Shown here in pieces: positions 43,582 to 54,924 of a DNA stretch of 64,000 nt (its first letter is position 1; each line of letters begins with the position of its first letter). The position numbers and the translations under genes were made by a program. The notes below the pieces were generated by a model, which worked only from the letters and a program-made list of their open reading frames with translations, made no database searches and was not told the origin of the DNA. This DNA comes from Brachypalpus laphriformis (lineage: Eukaryota > Arthropoda > Insecta > Diptera > Syrphidae): NCBI GenBank assembly GCA_945910035.1, contig OX246754.1:228614658-228678657 (forward strand), written 5' to 3'.

Positions 43582-45658
43582 TTTGGATATATATACGTAT
43601 ATTAAAATTTTTTTTTTATATCACAATGAGTTTTCTCCATTTCTACAAAAAATGCAGAAACATAATTTGTTCCCAAATAGCCTATCGACAACAATGAATA
43701 ATCAGACGTTGTGATGAATTTTTAAACTCTTAAAAGGACAAGGCCCTTCGGATTTTTGTTGCTAAATCAGATTTACATATTTAACTCACACTAAATACAA
43801 ATAGTGCACTAAAATACATGTGTTCAATATTTAAAAAAAAAAAATAAAAATTCACTAAAATCTGACAGAAATATATTTCATTAAATATTAACGAACTGGT
43901 GTAAATTCAGAGAACTTCTCGAAGGTTTCATTAACCTTAGATCCCCACTAGTCACAACAAAACATATTGACATTGAAACAGAACAATTCATTGCCGATGT
44001 GCAACAGGCAGCAGAAGATAGTACACCGACTTATCACCAAAAAAAACAGGCTTCGGTGAAATACCCCACAGAAATGAAGCAACTTATAGTTGAAAAGAGA
44101 AGAGCTCGTAGAAAATGGCAAGCGACAAGATATCCTGGCGATAAAACCATTTTCAATAGACTCAATAATAGGCTTAAAAAAACTATTACTGAATTCAAAA
44201 ATGATTCTCTAGCTAAACACCTTTGTAATCTTACGGCTGATAAAGTCACAGACTTCTCCCTTTGGAAGGCTGCTAAACGTTTAAAGAGACCTCAAGCGCA
44301 AGATCCCCCGTTGAAAACATCTAATGGGAAATGGATCGGCGATCCAAAGGAAAAGGTTAAACTCTTTTGTCAGCACCTTTTAAATGTTTTCAAACCGTTT
44401 TCACCTAGGATAGCAAATGAAGATCTTGATTTCTATAACAGAGTAGACGAAAAGGAAATTCCTTATGTTTCGTTAAGAGAGATCGAGACATGTATTCATA
44501 AGCTAAATAATAGAATATCTCCAGGTTATGATCTTATAACTGCTCAAATCTTGAAGGAACTTCCTTCAACTGCATTGTTGAAACTCAAGCTTATAATTAA
44601 TGCTTGCTTTAAACAAAGGTATGTCCCACATCACTGGAAGATAGCAGAAATTATTGTTATTCCTAAACAAGGTAAGCCTTTATCAGAAGTTACCTCATAT
44701 AGGCCAATCTCACTTTTACCGTTATATTCAAAACTTTTCGGGAAACTCCTTCTTAAAAGGTTAGACCCAATTATAGAGCAAAGAAAGCTTATCCCTACCC
44801 ATCAATTTAGGTTTAGGAATAAACACTCGACGATAGATCAGGTGCATCGTATAACAAATGTTATAGTAAAGGCACTGGAAGAAAAACAAATTTGTTCCGC
44901 AATATTCTTAGACGTTGCACAGGCTTTTGATAAAGTTTGGCATAAGGGTTTAGAGTATAAACTTCATAGGGATCTACCTAGACAGTACTATGAGATCCTT
45001 AAATCTTATATAGGTAATAGATTCTTTAGAGTTCGTTATGGCTCAGCGTATTCTGACCTTAAAGAAATACAAGCAGGTGTTCCACAGGGAAGTGTTCTAG
45101 GGCCCACCCTGTATTTATTATATACGAGTGATATACCGCATGCGAGTGATACCATGATAGCCACATTTGCCGACGACACTGCTCTTCTATCAACAGATGG
45201 ATGTGTGGCTAAAGCTACAGAAAAACTACAAAATTCAATTAACGAGATATGTGATTGGACGCAGCGATGGCGAATTAAACTTAATGAGTCAAAGTCCATC
45301 CATATCAATTTTACAAATAAAAAAATAACGAATCTTCCCGTGGTTATTAATAATCAAGTAGTTCCTTACTCTAACACAGCTAAGTATCTCGGTATGAATC
45401 TGGATGCTAAACTGAAATGGAAGGAACATGTGAAAAAGTAAGTAGAAGATCTAAATATTAGATATAGAAAACTTTATTGGTTGTTAGGATAAAACTCAGA
45501 ACTGTCCATTGAGAATAAAATCGTATTATACAATCAGATATTAAAACCCGGTTGGACATATGGTATCCAATTATGGGGTTGCACAAAGAAAACAAATGTT
45601 CAAATGTTGCAAACATTTCAAAATAAGGTCCTTCGGGGAATAGTGAATGCCCCATGGT

Positions 45659-48336
45659 CAGCGTTGCCACAAGGTGCCCGATCGGGCAAATTTGCCCCCT
45701 GATTTATAGTTTTGCTCTTTGCCCGGGCATTTTAAAATAAGCCCTCAAATCATAATTTTAGAAGATATAAAATTAAAACATGTACAAATAAAAATATAAG
45801 TTGAACAAAAATAAATATAAACCATTCCCATCGCTACTTGCAATGTGTTTCCGACCTTAACAAATAACTATAATAAAAGTGGTACTGAACGCATTCATTT
45901 ATCTCGTCCAATGTTTTGATTGCTTTAACTTCAGTTTTTATGTCAAGTGTCAAAACTTTGTTTTCCTTTTCAATCGCTCTGTTTTTATCATTGGATTTTT
46001 AACCGTTAATTGAATGACAAAAATATGGAGAGCTAATATAAATATTTGTGCAATATTTGTGAGTTTCATGATATATATTTTAGACACTTTAAGAAAGTAC
46101 CTAAAGAACACTCTCAGCCGGTCTCGGCAGAGTTAAGTCCTGGTGGAAATGAGGATGAATTCAGTTCAAGCAACGATTCCGACCTCGACTGCAACTCCAA
46201 TTGCAGTTCATTACATGAAACTTCAACCAAAAGACCCAAAATAAAAAGCGTATCACAAACGACACAAACGTCATGGTTAGTAATGCATCCCTGGCTTGAG
46301 ATAAAATATAACAAACCGTTTTGCAAATACTGTCAGCAATTTATAGCTAAAAAAAATACAACTTAATAAGACACCAGGGGGGAAATCTTTACAAAATTAA
46401 GTGTCAAAAACTTTCAAATAAAAAAAAACTCGAGGATGCATTTGAGAAGTCCACAACGGCAAAAACACCAAATTCTTCATGTGCTGCAATTCTGAAGTGC
46501 ATGGCATTTATAACTGAGCACAATTTACCAATTTCACTCATGGATCATCTTCCCGATTTTCTTAGCAATATATGTCCCGATTCAAAAATTGCCCAAAATT
46601 TGAAATGTGGGCAAACAAAGGCTAGCACTATTTTAAAGGATTTTGTGGAACCTTTTTGTTCAGAAGAAATAGGAAGAGAAACGAAGTTTTCTATCATTGT
46701 AGATGAATCTACGGATGTATCTATGACAAAATGTTTAGCAATTGTGGAGAGGTTTTACGAAAACTCGATAAGAAAAATTGTCGACAGGTTTTTGTGTATT
46801 TTGGAAATTAAAGATTCTTCTGCTGAGGGCATTTTTACTACAATTAACATCTATTTAGATAAAATGAATGTTCCATATGAAAATTTAATCGGGTTTGGGT
46901 CAGATGGGGCCAATGTTATGCAGGGTGATAAGAATGGTGTACAAGCAAAACTAAAAACATTGCATAGTTATTTATATTCAATTGTATGCAATTCGCATTC
47001 AATTCATAAATGCGCAGAATATGCAATTACAATTATTCCAAAAGAAATATGCTCCTTTCCCCAGGAAATTTATAATTTTTTGAAACACAGTCCTAAAAGG
47101 CAGGACGAACTGAAAATTTTCCAAGAATATTTCGAGCTGAAACAAAATAAAATCAAAAAAGTTGTGGCAACGCGATGGTTGTCGTTTTATGAGGTAGTGA
47201 ATTATTATTATTATTAATTATTTCAGTTTCATTTGATGAAAAAAAACCCAAAAGGGCAGGTACATATGAACAATTTAAACAAGCCTTTATACAAAATATA
47301 TGTTTTTTTTTTCTGAATTATATTTTAAAAATAATTACAGATCTAAACAAAAGTTTTCAAAGTGAAGCACCAAAAATACACCTGCTTGTGAGTGAGGTTA
47401 CTAAGAAATATAACATCATTTAAAAATTTTTTTTAAAAGCTGAATATTTAAAAAGTTTAAGCAATATAAATGAAGTCCAGTTTACACAGTTCTCTTTAAA
47501 ACCTCTTAATGAAATATACTATTGATTTGTTCTTGATGAACTGTTTAAAAATTTAAATGAAAACGAGAACATTTCTTAAAGTCTGTTCAAAACTATTGCA
47601 TTGAACTTTGTAAACAATTAAAAAGTAGATTAAATTTGTGTGATGATTTGAAAACAGCTTTTCAAATTTTGGATGGTAATTTTTTGAAGCAAAATGGTCC
47701 TAATTTTACCTGTTCATTTAACAACTTTGTTCATTAAATTTCCAAACTTGTTCACTTGCCCCAAAAATATAATGGCTGCAGAGCTACAAAACAGTTTAGA
47801 AGAAATAAATAGAGAAGATAATGATATTGACACTGTTAAGTGGCGAGTTCAGTTAAAAGAAATTAAAAATTTTGCTGGTGATTGTTCATTTAAAAATATT
47901 TCTTCATTTGCAATTAATTTATTAAGCCTACCACATAGCAGCGCATCCGCTGAGCGGGTTTTTTCTTCTCTGAACAATATAAAAACGGATAATAGAAATA
48001 AATTATCCTATCCCATGATTCACTCTTTAATGAGTTTCAAACATTTTTTGGATGGCAACTCAAACGCTTGTGGCAATCTTAATCCAACAACAAATTTGTT
48101 TAATCGTATAAAAATATATGTTTTTACATTATTTATTTTGATTACCAATATAAAAAAAAATTAAACGTTTAAGTTTATCTTTTTTATTTTAGTAAATTAA
48201 AAAATGTTTAAAATGAATTATAAAAATTAGGATTCTTATAAGTTGGGGCAAGTTGTCTGTTGCCCCAACTTTTTCCAAAAAGCCCCTAAAAATTTTCAAA
48301 AATTCCCTCTTTGCATTTATCTTTGCGGCAACGCTG
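45659..48336 (+). mobile_element. hAT DNA transposon, 2678 bp
   Basis: Inverted termini are CAGCGTTGCCACAAGG (from 45659) and its partner CAGCGTTGCCGCAAAG (reverse complement ending at 48336). A perfect 8-bp target duplication CCCATGGT lies at 45651-45658 and 48337-48344. Both are diagnostic of the hAT superfamily. The insertion point is inside jockey J2 ORF2. The encoded transposase is broken, so the copy is non-autonomous now. Confidence 0.95.
46046..48164 (+). pseudogene. hAT transposase, three blocks
   Basis: Block 1 (46046-46366): acidic/serine-rich N-terminus, then SWLVMHPWLEIKYNKPFCKYCQQFI, half of a BED-type zinc finger. Block 2 (46501-47217): FSIIVDESTDVSMTKCLAIV (first catalytic D), LIGFGSDGANVMQGDKNGV (second D) and CNSHSIHKCAEYA, as in ZBED5/KIAA1586-like hAT proteins. 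Block 3 (47694-48164): LSLPHSSASAERVFSSLNNIKT, the C-terminal dimerisation region. Between them (47218-47693) are stops and frame changes, and blocks 1 and 2 are separated by about 130 bases in another frame. Confidence 0.88.
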
Positions 48337-48959
48337 CCCATGGTACATTAGAAATAGTGACTTGCATCGAGATTTGCAGATCGACCTCGTAGCAGATACA
48401 ATTAAAAAGTACGCAATGTGTCCCAACGAGCGTTTGCAGATGCATATCAATCCTGAGATAGACGATGTCTTAAATGTACGAAATAATATTCGTAGGTTAA
48501 GAAGAACCAAGCCCCATGAACTTTTTTGACAATTACGAGAGCCGGTATTTAAATTATAATACCTTCTCAAATCCGACTTAACGTTGAAAATAAAATCTTT
48601 GTCGATCACTAGTTGATTGGTCATGATCAAGGAGGTGTTTCTAGTGCGGTTAGAGTCCCACACTACTTTGGGTTTCTAATCCCACTGTGTCTTTCGGGAT
48701 TTTCACCATCATAAAAAAAAATAAAAATTAAATTTTTAATTTTGCACCAAATCATCAACCATTTTTTTCTTCACTCACTGACTTGTCACACAGAATGTAC
48801 TTTTGTTGCCAAATGCATCAGAATGAAACTTCAGACCAGTAAAATTATGAAATTACATATTTCCCAAAAAAACTGTAAATATTGACTGAGCGAAATGTTT
48901 CATGATTCAAATTTAATGAAGCTTATGTAAAAGCTGCCTCAGGGCAGCCTTACCTGTTA

Positions 48960-49725
48960 GAAGTTTAAAAATGCACCCACAAATTACGGCTTCGTTTGGT
49001 AACATATTCTTAGGCGTTTTTAGGAAATTTGAATATATTGCTGTATACTTGGAAGATTTTTTTTTTTTTCAAATTTGTAAATGGCGATATGCTCATATAC
49101 ATATTGTCCTGCCGATTATACTTTTTTATAATGTTTTTTTGTGTTACAGATCCTTTTTGATTTCACTTCTTTATTTTGTACTTGTTCGGTCCGTTTTTCG
49201 GCCCGAAATCAAGGGAATAAAAAGTATATAAAAGGGAAATCTCCAATCGTACGTATTGTCTACGTCAAACGCAACCATTCACTATAAACGACTTGGGTAA
49301 TGTGAAATTTCCTAGCTGGTCGGAAATAAAACTCTACATGAAAAAAGTGTTCGAAAAAACTTCTTTTGATGAGTACGAATATTTTCGAATGCACTTGATC
49401 AGTACAACTACATTAAAAGTAACTGCACTGAAGAAAAATTCACGAAGTGGAATTCCGAAAATGTGTCTGCTGTTGAACCTTGGGTTCTTCCAACATATGG
49501 ACGCTTAACACGAACTTTTCGTCGAATTTTCGCGAAACATTGAGTTCCTCATTTGCTTCCATGGTTCTTCTGCTCCGGTTGAACGTTTGTTTTCACAAGC
49601 AGAGAAAGTTTGGAAAAAGAACAGTTCTGCTTTTTTTACTTCAAATTTTGTATTTACTTTAAATGAAGTGTTTAATACTCTTTATTTGCACTGGCTTCAA
49701 ATATTAAGTAATTTTTGGTTGAAAA
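48960..49725 (+). pseudogene. hAT-like remnant, forward copy
   Basis: This is the inverted counterpart of 39420-40940. Plus-strand reading, with frameshifts, gives LNLGFFQHMDA, then ELFVEFSRNIEF and FHGSSAPVERLFSQAEKVWKKNS, the hAT dimerisation box, and finally FVFTLNEVFNTLYLHWLQIL. No TIRs could be assigned. It differs in sequence from the intact-ended hAT at 45659-48336. Its left edge follows a 24-base hairpin motif (48931-48954) also found at 42453-42476. Confidence 0.6.
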
Positions 49726-50123
49726 TTTACTTTTTTCTTATTATTTTCAGTAAAAATATATTCTAGTTTGTTTAAGGCGTTTAAGTGATCGTCAGTTGTA
49801 TTGTGATTCGTTTATATATATAAATTCAAATTTCCTAAGGAATCCGCTACATCATTCTTAGAAGGATGTTGAATACATTCTCTTTCTGAACCCTTCTCAT
49901 CACTTTCCACTGCACTTAAAGTCGTTGGTAGATGTTGCTCACATTGACTTAGAAGCATCACTGAAATTTACACCAAGTAGCAGCCTCACAGACAGTAAAT
50001 GATATAAATAGGGCAGACAGTAAATGATATAAGACGACCTAGCTTTACAAGCAAATAACGTATTCCCTCAGTATGTTTGCCCCTCAGTCTTGTTGCAATA
50101 GCTTGCATGCACCTCTCTCTCTT

Positions 50124-50425
50124 TTAACCCTTAACTAAATTCGTTGGTCCAATGGACCCACACTCAATTTCTAAATGCCTATACCATATGTTTATTGCGA
50201 CTGAATCATTAAAGTGCAATTTAAAATTAAAATTAAAGTTCCTATGGATAATTTTTTTAAAACTTCTTTTGTTATTGTTTAAAATCAAAGTTTAATAAAA
50301 AAAAATTAAATATATAATACCTACTTTTATTTTTTTTTTTTTTTTGATTTTTCAAAAGACATGGGTCCAATGGACCCACGACTGTAGAAGTGTTTACAAT
50401 TTCCATGACTTTAGTTACGGGTTAA
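50124..50425. mobile_element. piggyBac-type MITE (302 bp, TTAA target)
   Basis: It begins TTAACCCTTAACTAAA and ends TTTAGTTACGGGTTAA, inverted repeats with one mismatch in the first 16 bases, including the TTAA target at each side. Near each end is the palindromic motif GGTCCAATGGACCC (about 50144-50158 and 50366-50380). There is no coding capacity, and the interior is A/T-run rich. TTAACCC termini with TTAA duplication are typical of piggyBac-family MITEs. Confidence 0.82.
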
Positions 50426-50811
50426 GCTCTCTCATCGAAGCATCGAAGTTTTTCCAACCACTGCACCAAAGAAAGGTTCCTGCCTGGTAGTACGATGGAC
50501 CGGAGAGTTTGAGTGCTCTGGGATTTGGGTTTCCCTTTAAAAAAAAAAGCTCTCACTGGGTTTCGACAGTATGCATGACAAACCGCCGTAGATCGGATAG
50601 CAATACCCGCAGGGTTACCATCTGCTGGTTTAAAAACAACACAATTTGTTGAACGAAATAAAGATAAATGTGTACAAAGTGGACACCAGCTCGATTTTGA
50701 TGAAATTCTTCTTTTATATAAACCATAAAGCACAAGAAACAAAATATAACTATACGCACGTAAAAATTCCAAATTATAAAGCACAAAAAGCGAAAAATAG
50801 TTTAACTCCAT
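50422..50811 (-). CDS. Unknown 129-codon ORF, doubtful
   Basis: Starts at an ATG in fly-like context (TTAAAATGGAG). The first 35 or so residues are hydrophobic (YFSLFVLYNLEFLRAYSYILFLVLYGLY), like a membrane anchor, followed by a short cysteine-containing part (CPLCTHL, CHAYC) and a basic end. Its stop falls in the TTAA of the adjacent MITE, so any original 3' end was cut off by that insertion. No family is recognised. It could be chance, or a transposon remnant. Confidence 0.2.
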   Translation of the reverse strand: MELNYFSLFVLYNLEFLRAYSYILFLVLYGLYKRRISSKSSWCPLCTHLSLFRSTNCVVFKPADGNPAGIAIRSTAVCHAYCRNPVRAFFFKGKPKSQSTQTLRSIVLPGRNLSLVQWLEKLRCFDERA

Positions 50812-51392
50812 TTTAACGATTCTGCCAGAAAAATGAAAAAAAAGGAAAAAAAAAAAAAAAAATCAAGTGGCAACACCCTCACATCCTCAAATTTATTTAT
50901 TGGTTTTTAACGCACAAAATCCCAAAGTTCTCTGACAAAACCCATACAAAAAACTGCAACAATTTGCCTTGACATAGTAATGGGAACACTGTTTTGATGT
51001 TCATATTTTCCATACACACAGCGGGGATTGATGGCGGCCGCATGATCATTCTGCCATCGGCTGTGTGGCAGACTGGTTTTTGTGAAATATACGCGAATTT
51101 TAGGAAAATTACAAAAACAAATTGTGTTTAAGTCAGTGGTTTGGTTTTTATTTCAGTGGCAATTTTTCCCATACGGCCTGTACTGACAATTCTAATGAAA
51201 CATAGTATCATTGAAAATGTAAACTACTTAAGTGGAGTGCTGAAATTTACAAATAAATGAAGAATTTGTGGCCTATACTCCAAAACTATGCATTGGTCCG
51301 GATGTAGTTGTTGGGCTCGTCAGTAGACGGCCACCAAATCTTGTCTAAATTTAACCCGAATATGAAGGCTTTAATATTTCTTTAATATTGTA

Positions 51393-52307
51393 CAGGGTGT
51401 CCGCCGGGAAGGTATACTACTTTGTTTGTTTATAATTTTTGATTAAATGAAAGAGAATGGATCTTATATTGATAAATGTTTCATTTAATGTCGGCAATTA
51501 TGTATGGAATACAATATCAGGTAAATGTCCGCCTCTGCTAGTCTCACAAATGCGAGCCCTTTTGAGCACATTTTTCATTACATTCTCACACATTTCACGC
51601 GGTATTTCATTAATTTCATCACGAATATTTTCTTTGAGTTGCTCAAGCGTTTCTGGTTTGTTTGCATAAACCTTGCTTTTCAGATATCCCCACAAAAAGA
51701 AGTCAGGAGCAGTCAAATCAGGCGACCGTGGAGGCCAATCAACATCACCATTTTTTGAAATAACTTGTTGTGGAAAGAGGTCTCGCAGTAATTCCATTGT
51801 AATCCTGGCTGTATGCGATGTGGCACCGTCTTGTTGATACCACATGTTAATCAAGCCCAAGGCATGCAGTTGTGGCGTTAAAAAGTAAAAAAGTGCAAAA
51901 TTGTGGCCAAAGTTGTTCTTTGAAGACCAAGCTACTGAGCACGGCGTCGAATTGAGATTGATGGATTGTTTTGAACACTTCCTTGAACAGCAGTAATGTT
52001 TCCCATGCTTGGGCCTATCACCTACAGACCCTCTTTCTTCGAAATCATTCACTACACGATAAATAGTGCGTTTTGTTGGCACGTTGTTTCTCCCAAAAAT
52101 TGCACGTAACTTTCTCATCGTCAAAGTAATCGATGATTGATTTTGATAAAATGTTTTAACGATTAAAACACGTTGGTTTATCGAATATTTTTCCATAATA
52201 AATTCGCCACGCGTCTACTTTACGACTGCCAAATATGAACTGTCAAGACTAATGTTTACCAAAATGGAGGCAAAACAAAGTAGTATACGTTCCCGACGGA
52301 CACCCTG
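51393..52307 (-). mobile_element. DD41D mariner, internally deleted (915 bp)
   Basis: The 35-bp terminal inverted repeats start CAGGGTGTCCG(C/T)CGGGAA and include TATACTACTTTGTTT, with two mismatches between ends. The TA target is duplicated at 51391-51392 and 52308-52309. The transposase gene is antisense. The element is inside a LINE-B copy. Near-perfect TIRs suggest it could still be mobilised by an intact relative. Confidence 0.93.
51498..52196 (-). pseudogene. DD41D mariner transposase, deleted middle
   Basis: 232 codons are open. The N-terminal helix-turn-helix region (YSINQRVLIVKTFYQN, LRAIFGRNNVPTKRTIYRVV, FEERGSVGDRPKHGK) joins at about residue 70 to sequence before the second catalytic aspartate (MWYQQDGATSHTA). 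The third aspartate is in LTAPDFFLWGYLKSK, 41 residues after the second, hence DD41D. The first catalytic aspartate and about 100 residues are deleted (usual length is about 340). The frame stays open by chance, so a protein with a DNA-binding domain but no activity is possible. Confidence 0.88.
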
Positions 52308-52309
52308 TA

Positions 52310-53181
52310 CTTGAACGGATTGTGTGGAACTCACAAGCCAACATCAGAGGCACAATCTATCACAAGTCTGTACAACTGCTTGCATACGCCGACGATATTG
52401 ACATTATTGGAAGAACTCAGCGGGCTGTTACCGGTGCGTGTGCAAGCATTGAAGCAGAAGCGGCCAAAATGGGTTTGGCGATAAACGAGGGCAAAACCAA
52501 GTATATGCTGTCAACATGAAGGGACAACCAACACCGATGAATTGGACAGAACGTCGCAGCGGGCAGCTATAACTTCGAGGTAATAAGAGACTTTGTCTAC
52601 CTTGGCTCTGCTATAAACTCGAAAAACAAGATCAGCGCAGAAATCAAGCGAAGAATAACTCTTGCCAATCGCTGTTTTTTTGGGCTTATGCCGCAGTTCA
52701 ACAGTAAAGTCCTATCTCAAATAAATTAGGAGACTCTGTATAAGACTCTGATCATCCCAGTCCTGCTTTACGGCGCTGAAACATGGACTTTTTTAAAAGA
52801 GGATGAAGATATCCTTGGTCGCTTCGAGAGAAAAATTCTTCGTAAGATATTCGGTCCCATTTGCGTTGACGAGTTTTGGAGAAGAAGATTCAATCACGAA
52901 CTATACGAGCTGTACAGCGATATCGACCCAGTCAAAAAACTGCGTATTGGACGTCTGAGATGGCTAGGGCATGTAGAGCGAATGGACACTAACGCTCCGG
53001 CCCGCAGAGTCTTCGAATCTAACCCCGAGGGACGCGGAGTAGAGGACCTCCTTGCCATAGGTGTCGCGTACACGTTCAAGGAAACCTCGACCAACTTGGA
53101 GTGCGCAACTGGGGGCAATTAGTTAAATGCCGAGGTAAATTTAGAGGCTTGTTGGTTGAGGCCCAGGCTCACCTCTAACTG
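52310..53181 (+). pseudogene. LINE-B RT C-terminal part, second copy
   Basis: The RT core SVQLLAYADDIDIIGRTQRAVTG is kept in the 52322-52519 frame, which ends at a TGA that replaces a codon of the 5-kb copy. Later segments (VYLGSAINSKNKISAEIKRRITLANRCFFG, GRFERKILRKIFGPICVDEF, RWLGHVERMDTNAPARRVFESNPEG) follow with one more stop and a frameshift near 53035. It is very similar to the copy at 5060-6200, and each copy carries different lesions. Confidence 0.85.
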
Positions 53182-53216
53182 TAGCGCCACCTAAGTAAGT
53201 AAGAATATGAAGGCTT

Positions 53217-54920
53217 ATTTTTATTGTTTTCTATACATGGATGTAAACTCTATTCAATCAAAATCCTTTACAGTACTGTGGCTCTGTTTGACATAGGAAT
53301 TTCGAGTACCTTCAATCTTGTAGGAGAGACACTACATACAGAACCTGTGAAAACGATTAAAGAGTATGAAGCATATTATCACAAATTCGAAAAAAGCCCT
53401 CTACTTCGGTGAAATCGATTTTTTTAGTTATTTTCCCCTGGCGAATTCGTGCGACTACTTTGTTTATAGTATCTCTAAAGCTCTGCGAAATGATGGCCCA
53501 CTGAGAACATTAACCAGAACTTAAAACCCCAGCTGAAGCTGTTGGCTGCCAGCTGTGTTGCTACTAATTAGAATTAATGGCAAATAATTTTCTAAGTTTT
53601 TATTTTTAATTTCTCCCACAGCAGCAGGAATAGTAGGTAGCTAGTTTGATTGCTTGTAAGGAAGCACAAGTTGCACATGGTTGCTGCACGGAAAGGAGTG
53701 AGGGAGAAATAAATGCGGAAGTATTTGAAATTTCAGAGATAGCATATACGGATGCCGGTATTTGTATTCCTTAAATTATGCCAGCCAATGGTTCACATTC
53801 CTAGCGGAAGTCTTTTGCTGAAAGTATGCTGCTTAGAAGCTCAAAGGTTCTCAAGTTCTTTCGGAGAATGTGAACTGCGTTTCAAAATGGAATTGCTTTC
53901 ATTCTAGTCGAGCCCTTTGGTATGTGGCAATCGCATTAATTGCTGGCACAGACAAAAAGTTTTCTTAAGGAGGCTCATGAGCATTCTAAAATGCAGTACA
54001 CGGAGAATGGTGAAATGAGGAGTTTATTGGCTTTAATTCGAGCTTCTTTCGGGTGGGTGGCTGACTGTATGTGAATGAATCCCAAACGTTTACGCGAGTG
54101 GAGGTGGTTTTTAAATTTAGAGCATGTGGGCTTCTTAAATGTTAATTAAGATTTTTAGTAGGAGCTCTTGGAGACATAGACACGGGAAAATTAATATGGG
54201 ATGGCAGTGATAAAATACATTGCATAAGAGAAGAATACGTCGAGTGCGAGTTTGTTCGTACACAGAAGGGCTCCTTTAGAAACTAAATAGAGTCCAGACG
54301 ACTTACATAATATAGGTTATGAAGCATTGGACTAATTTTTTTTTTTTTATTTTTTTTTTGGAAAGGGGATGTTCCTGAATAGTATTACTTATTAAATAAC
54401 CATCTTTTGCCATTTTTGCCATTTTTTGTAAAATAAATAAATAAGATAAAAATTGAAAATAAATGCGATAAGAGGAATTTCATAATGAAATCTATATTCG
54501 ATATAATATAAAACTAACCTGTTCGTTTAAGCGCTAAAAAAAAACTAACCATCCTATTGAGCTAAAACTTAGATAATATATTTTTTATGAAGTGAGTAGT
54601 GCACATAAATCAACTATAGTCGGTCTTATTCCAAAATATGCTTCCCTGATTTGCATAATGTAGTCGAAGTTCAGATCCGACCTACTATTTGTTTATCGTA
54701 TAGTACATCTGGCATAGATAATAATAGATAGATCTAATATCACTCTTCTGTCTATTTGTTTGTCTGTGCGCGATTTTATCTGTAACTACTGAACCGATTT
54801 TGTTCCGGTTTTCACGATACGGAAAGCAATTAGTAAACAATTTCCACATGGGTGGAAAAGGGGGATGATCATTAAGCTTCCGAAAATGGAAAACTTTATG
54901 GAGTGCTGAAACTGGAGATG
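53217..54920. other. No recognisable gene
   Basis: No coding signal. A T-run lies at 54340-54359. At 54750-54810 a GTCTGTGCGCG..CTGAACCGATTTTG stretch resembles the one at 13594-13660. Confidence 0.45.
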
Positions 54921-54924
54921 TATA

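Larger units (their letters stand above)
43900..48529 (+). pseudogene. jockey J2 ORF2 reverse transcriptase
   Basis: The 480-codon open part (43999-45441) carries YRPISLLPLYSKLFGKLL, FRFRNKHSTIDQVHRIT, IFLDVAQAFDKVWHKGL, GVPQGSVLGP and ATFADDTALLS. TAA at about 45439-45441 and TAA at about 45490-45492 interrupt the C-terminal domain. After the hAT, 48345-48529 completes it (IRNSDLHRDLQIDLV to KPHELF). It differs at many codons from J1, so it is a separate, older subfamily member. Confidence 0.88.
43900..48720 (+). mobile_element. jockey copy J2, split by a hAT element
   Basis: The jockey sequence runs from about 43900 to 45658 and resumes at 48337. Across the hAT insertion the reading frame continues in register once 2686 bases are removed. 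It is 5'-truncated (the endonuclease is lost). The 3' UTR (48530-48705) ends GATTTTCACCATCAT and an A-rich tail. This UTR identifies the inverted block in J1. Confidence 0.88.
51372..53202 (+). mobile_element. LINE-B copy split by a mariner
   Basis: Flanked by a 14-bp direct repeat GAATATGAAGGCTT (51358-51371 and 53203-53216). LINE-B sequence begins TAATATTTCTTTAATATT, the equivalent of 5290-5305 in the other copy, is cut by the mariner at a TA, and resumes at 52310 (TTGAACGGATTGTG). It ends with GCGCCACCTAAGTAAGTAAG. Two datable events are preserved: retrotransposition first, mariner second. Confidence 0.93.
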
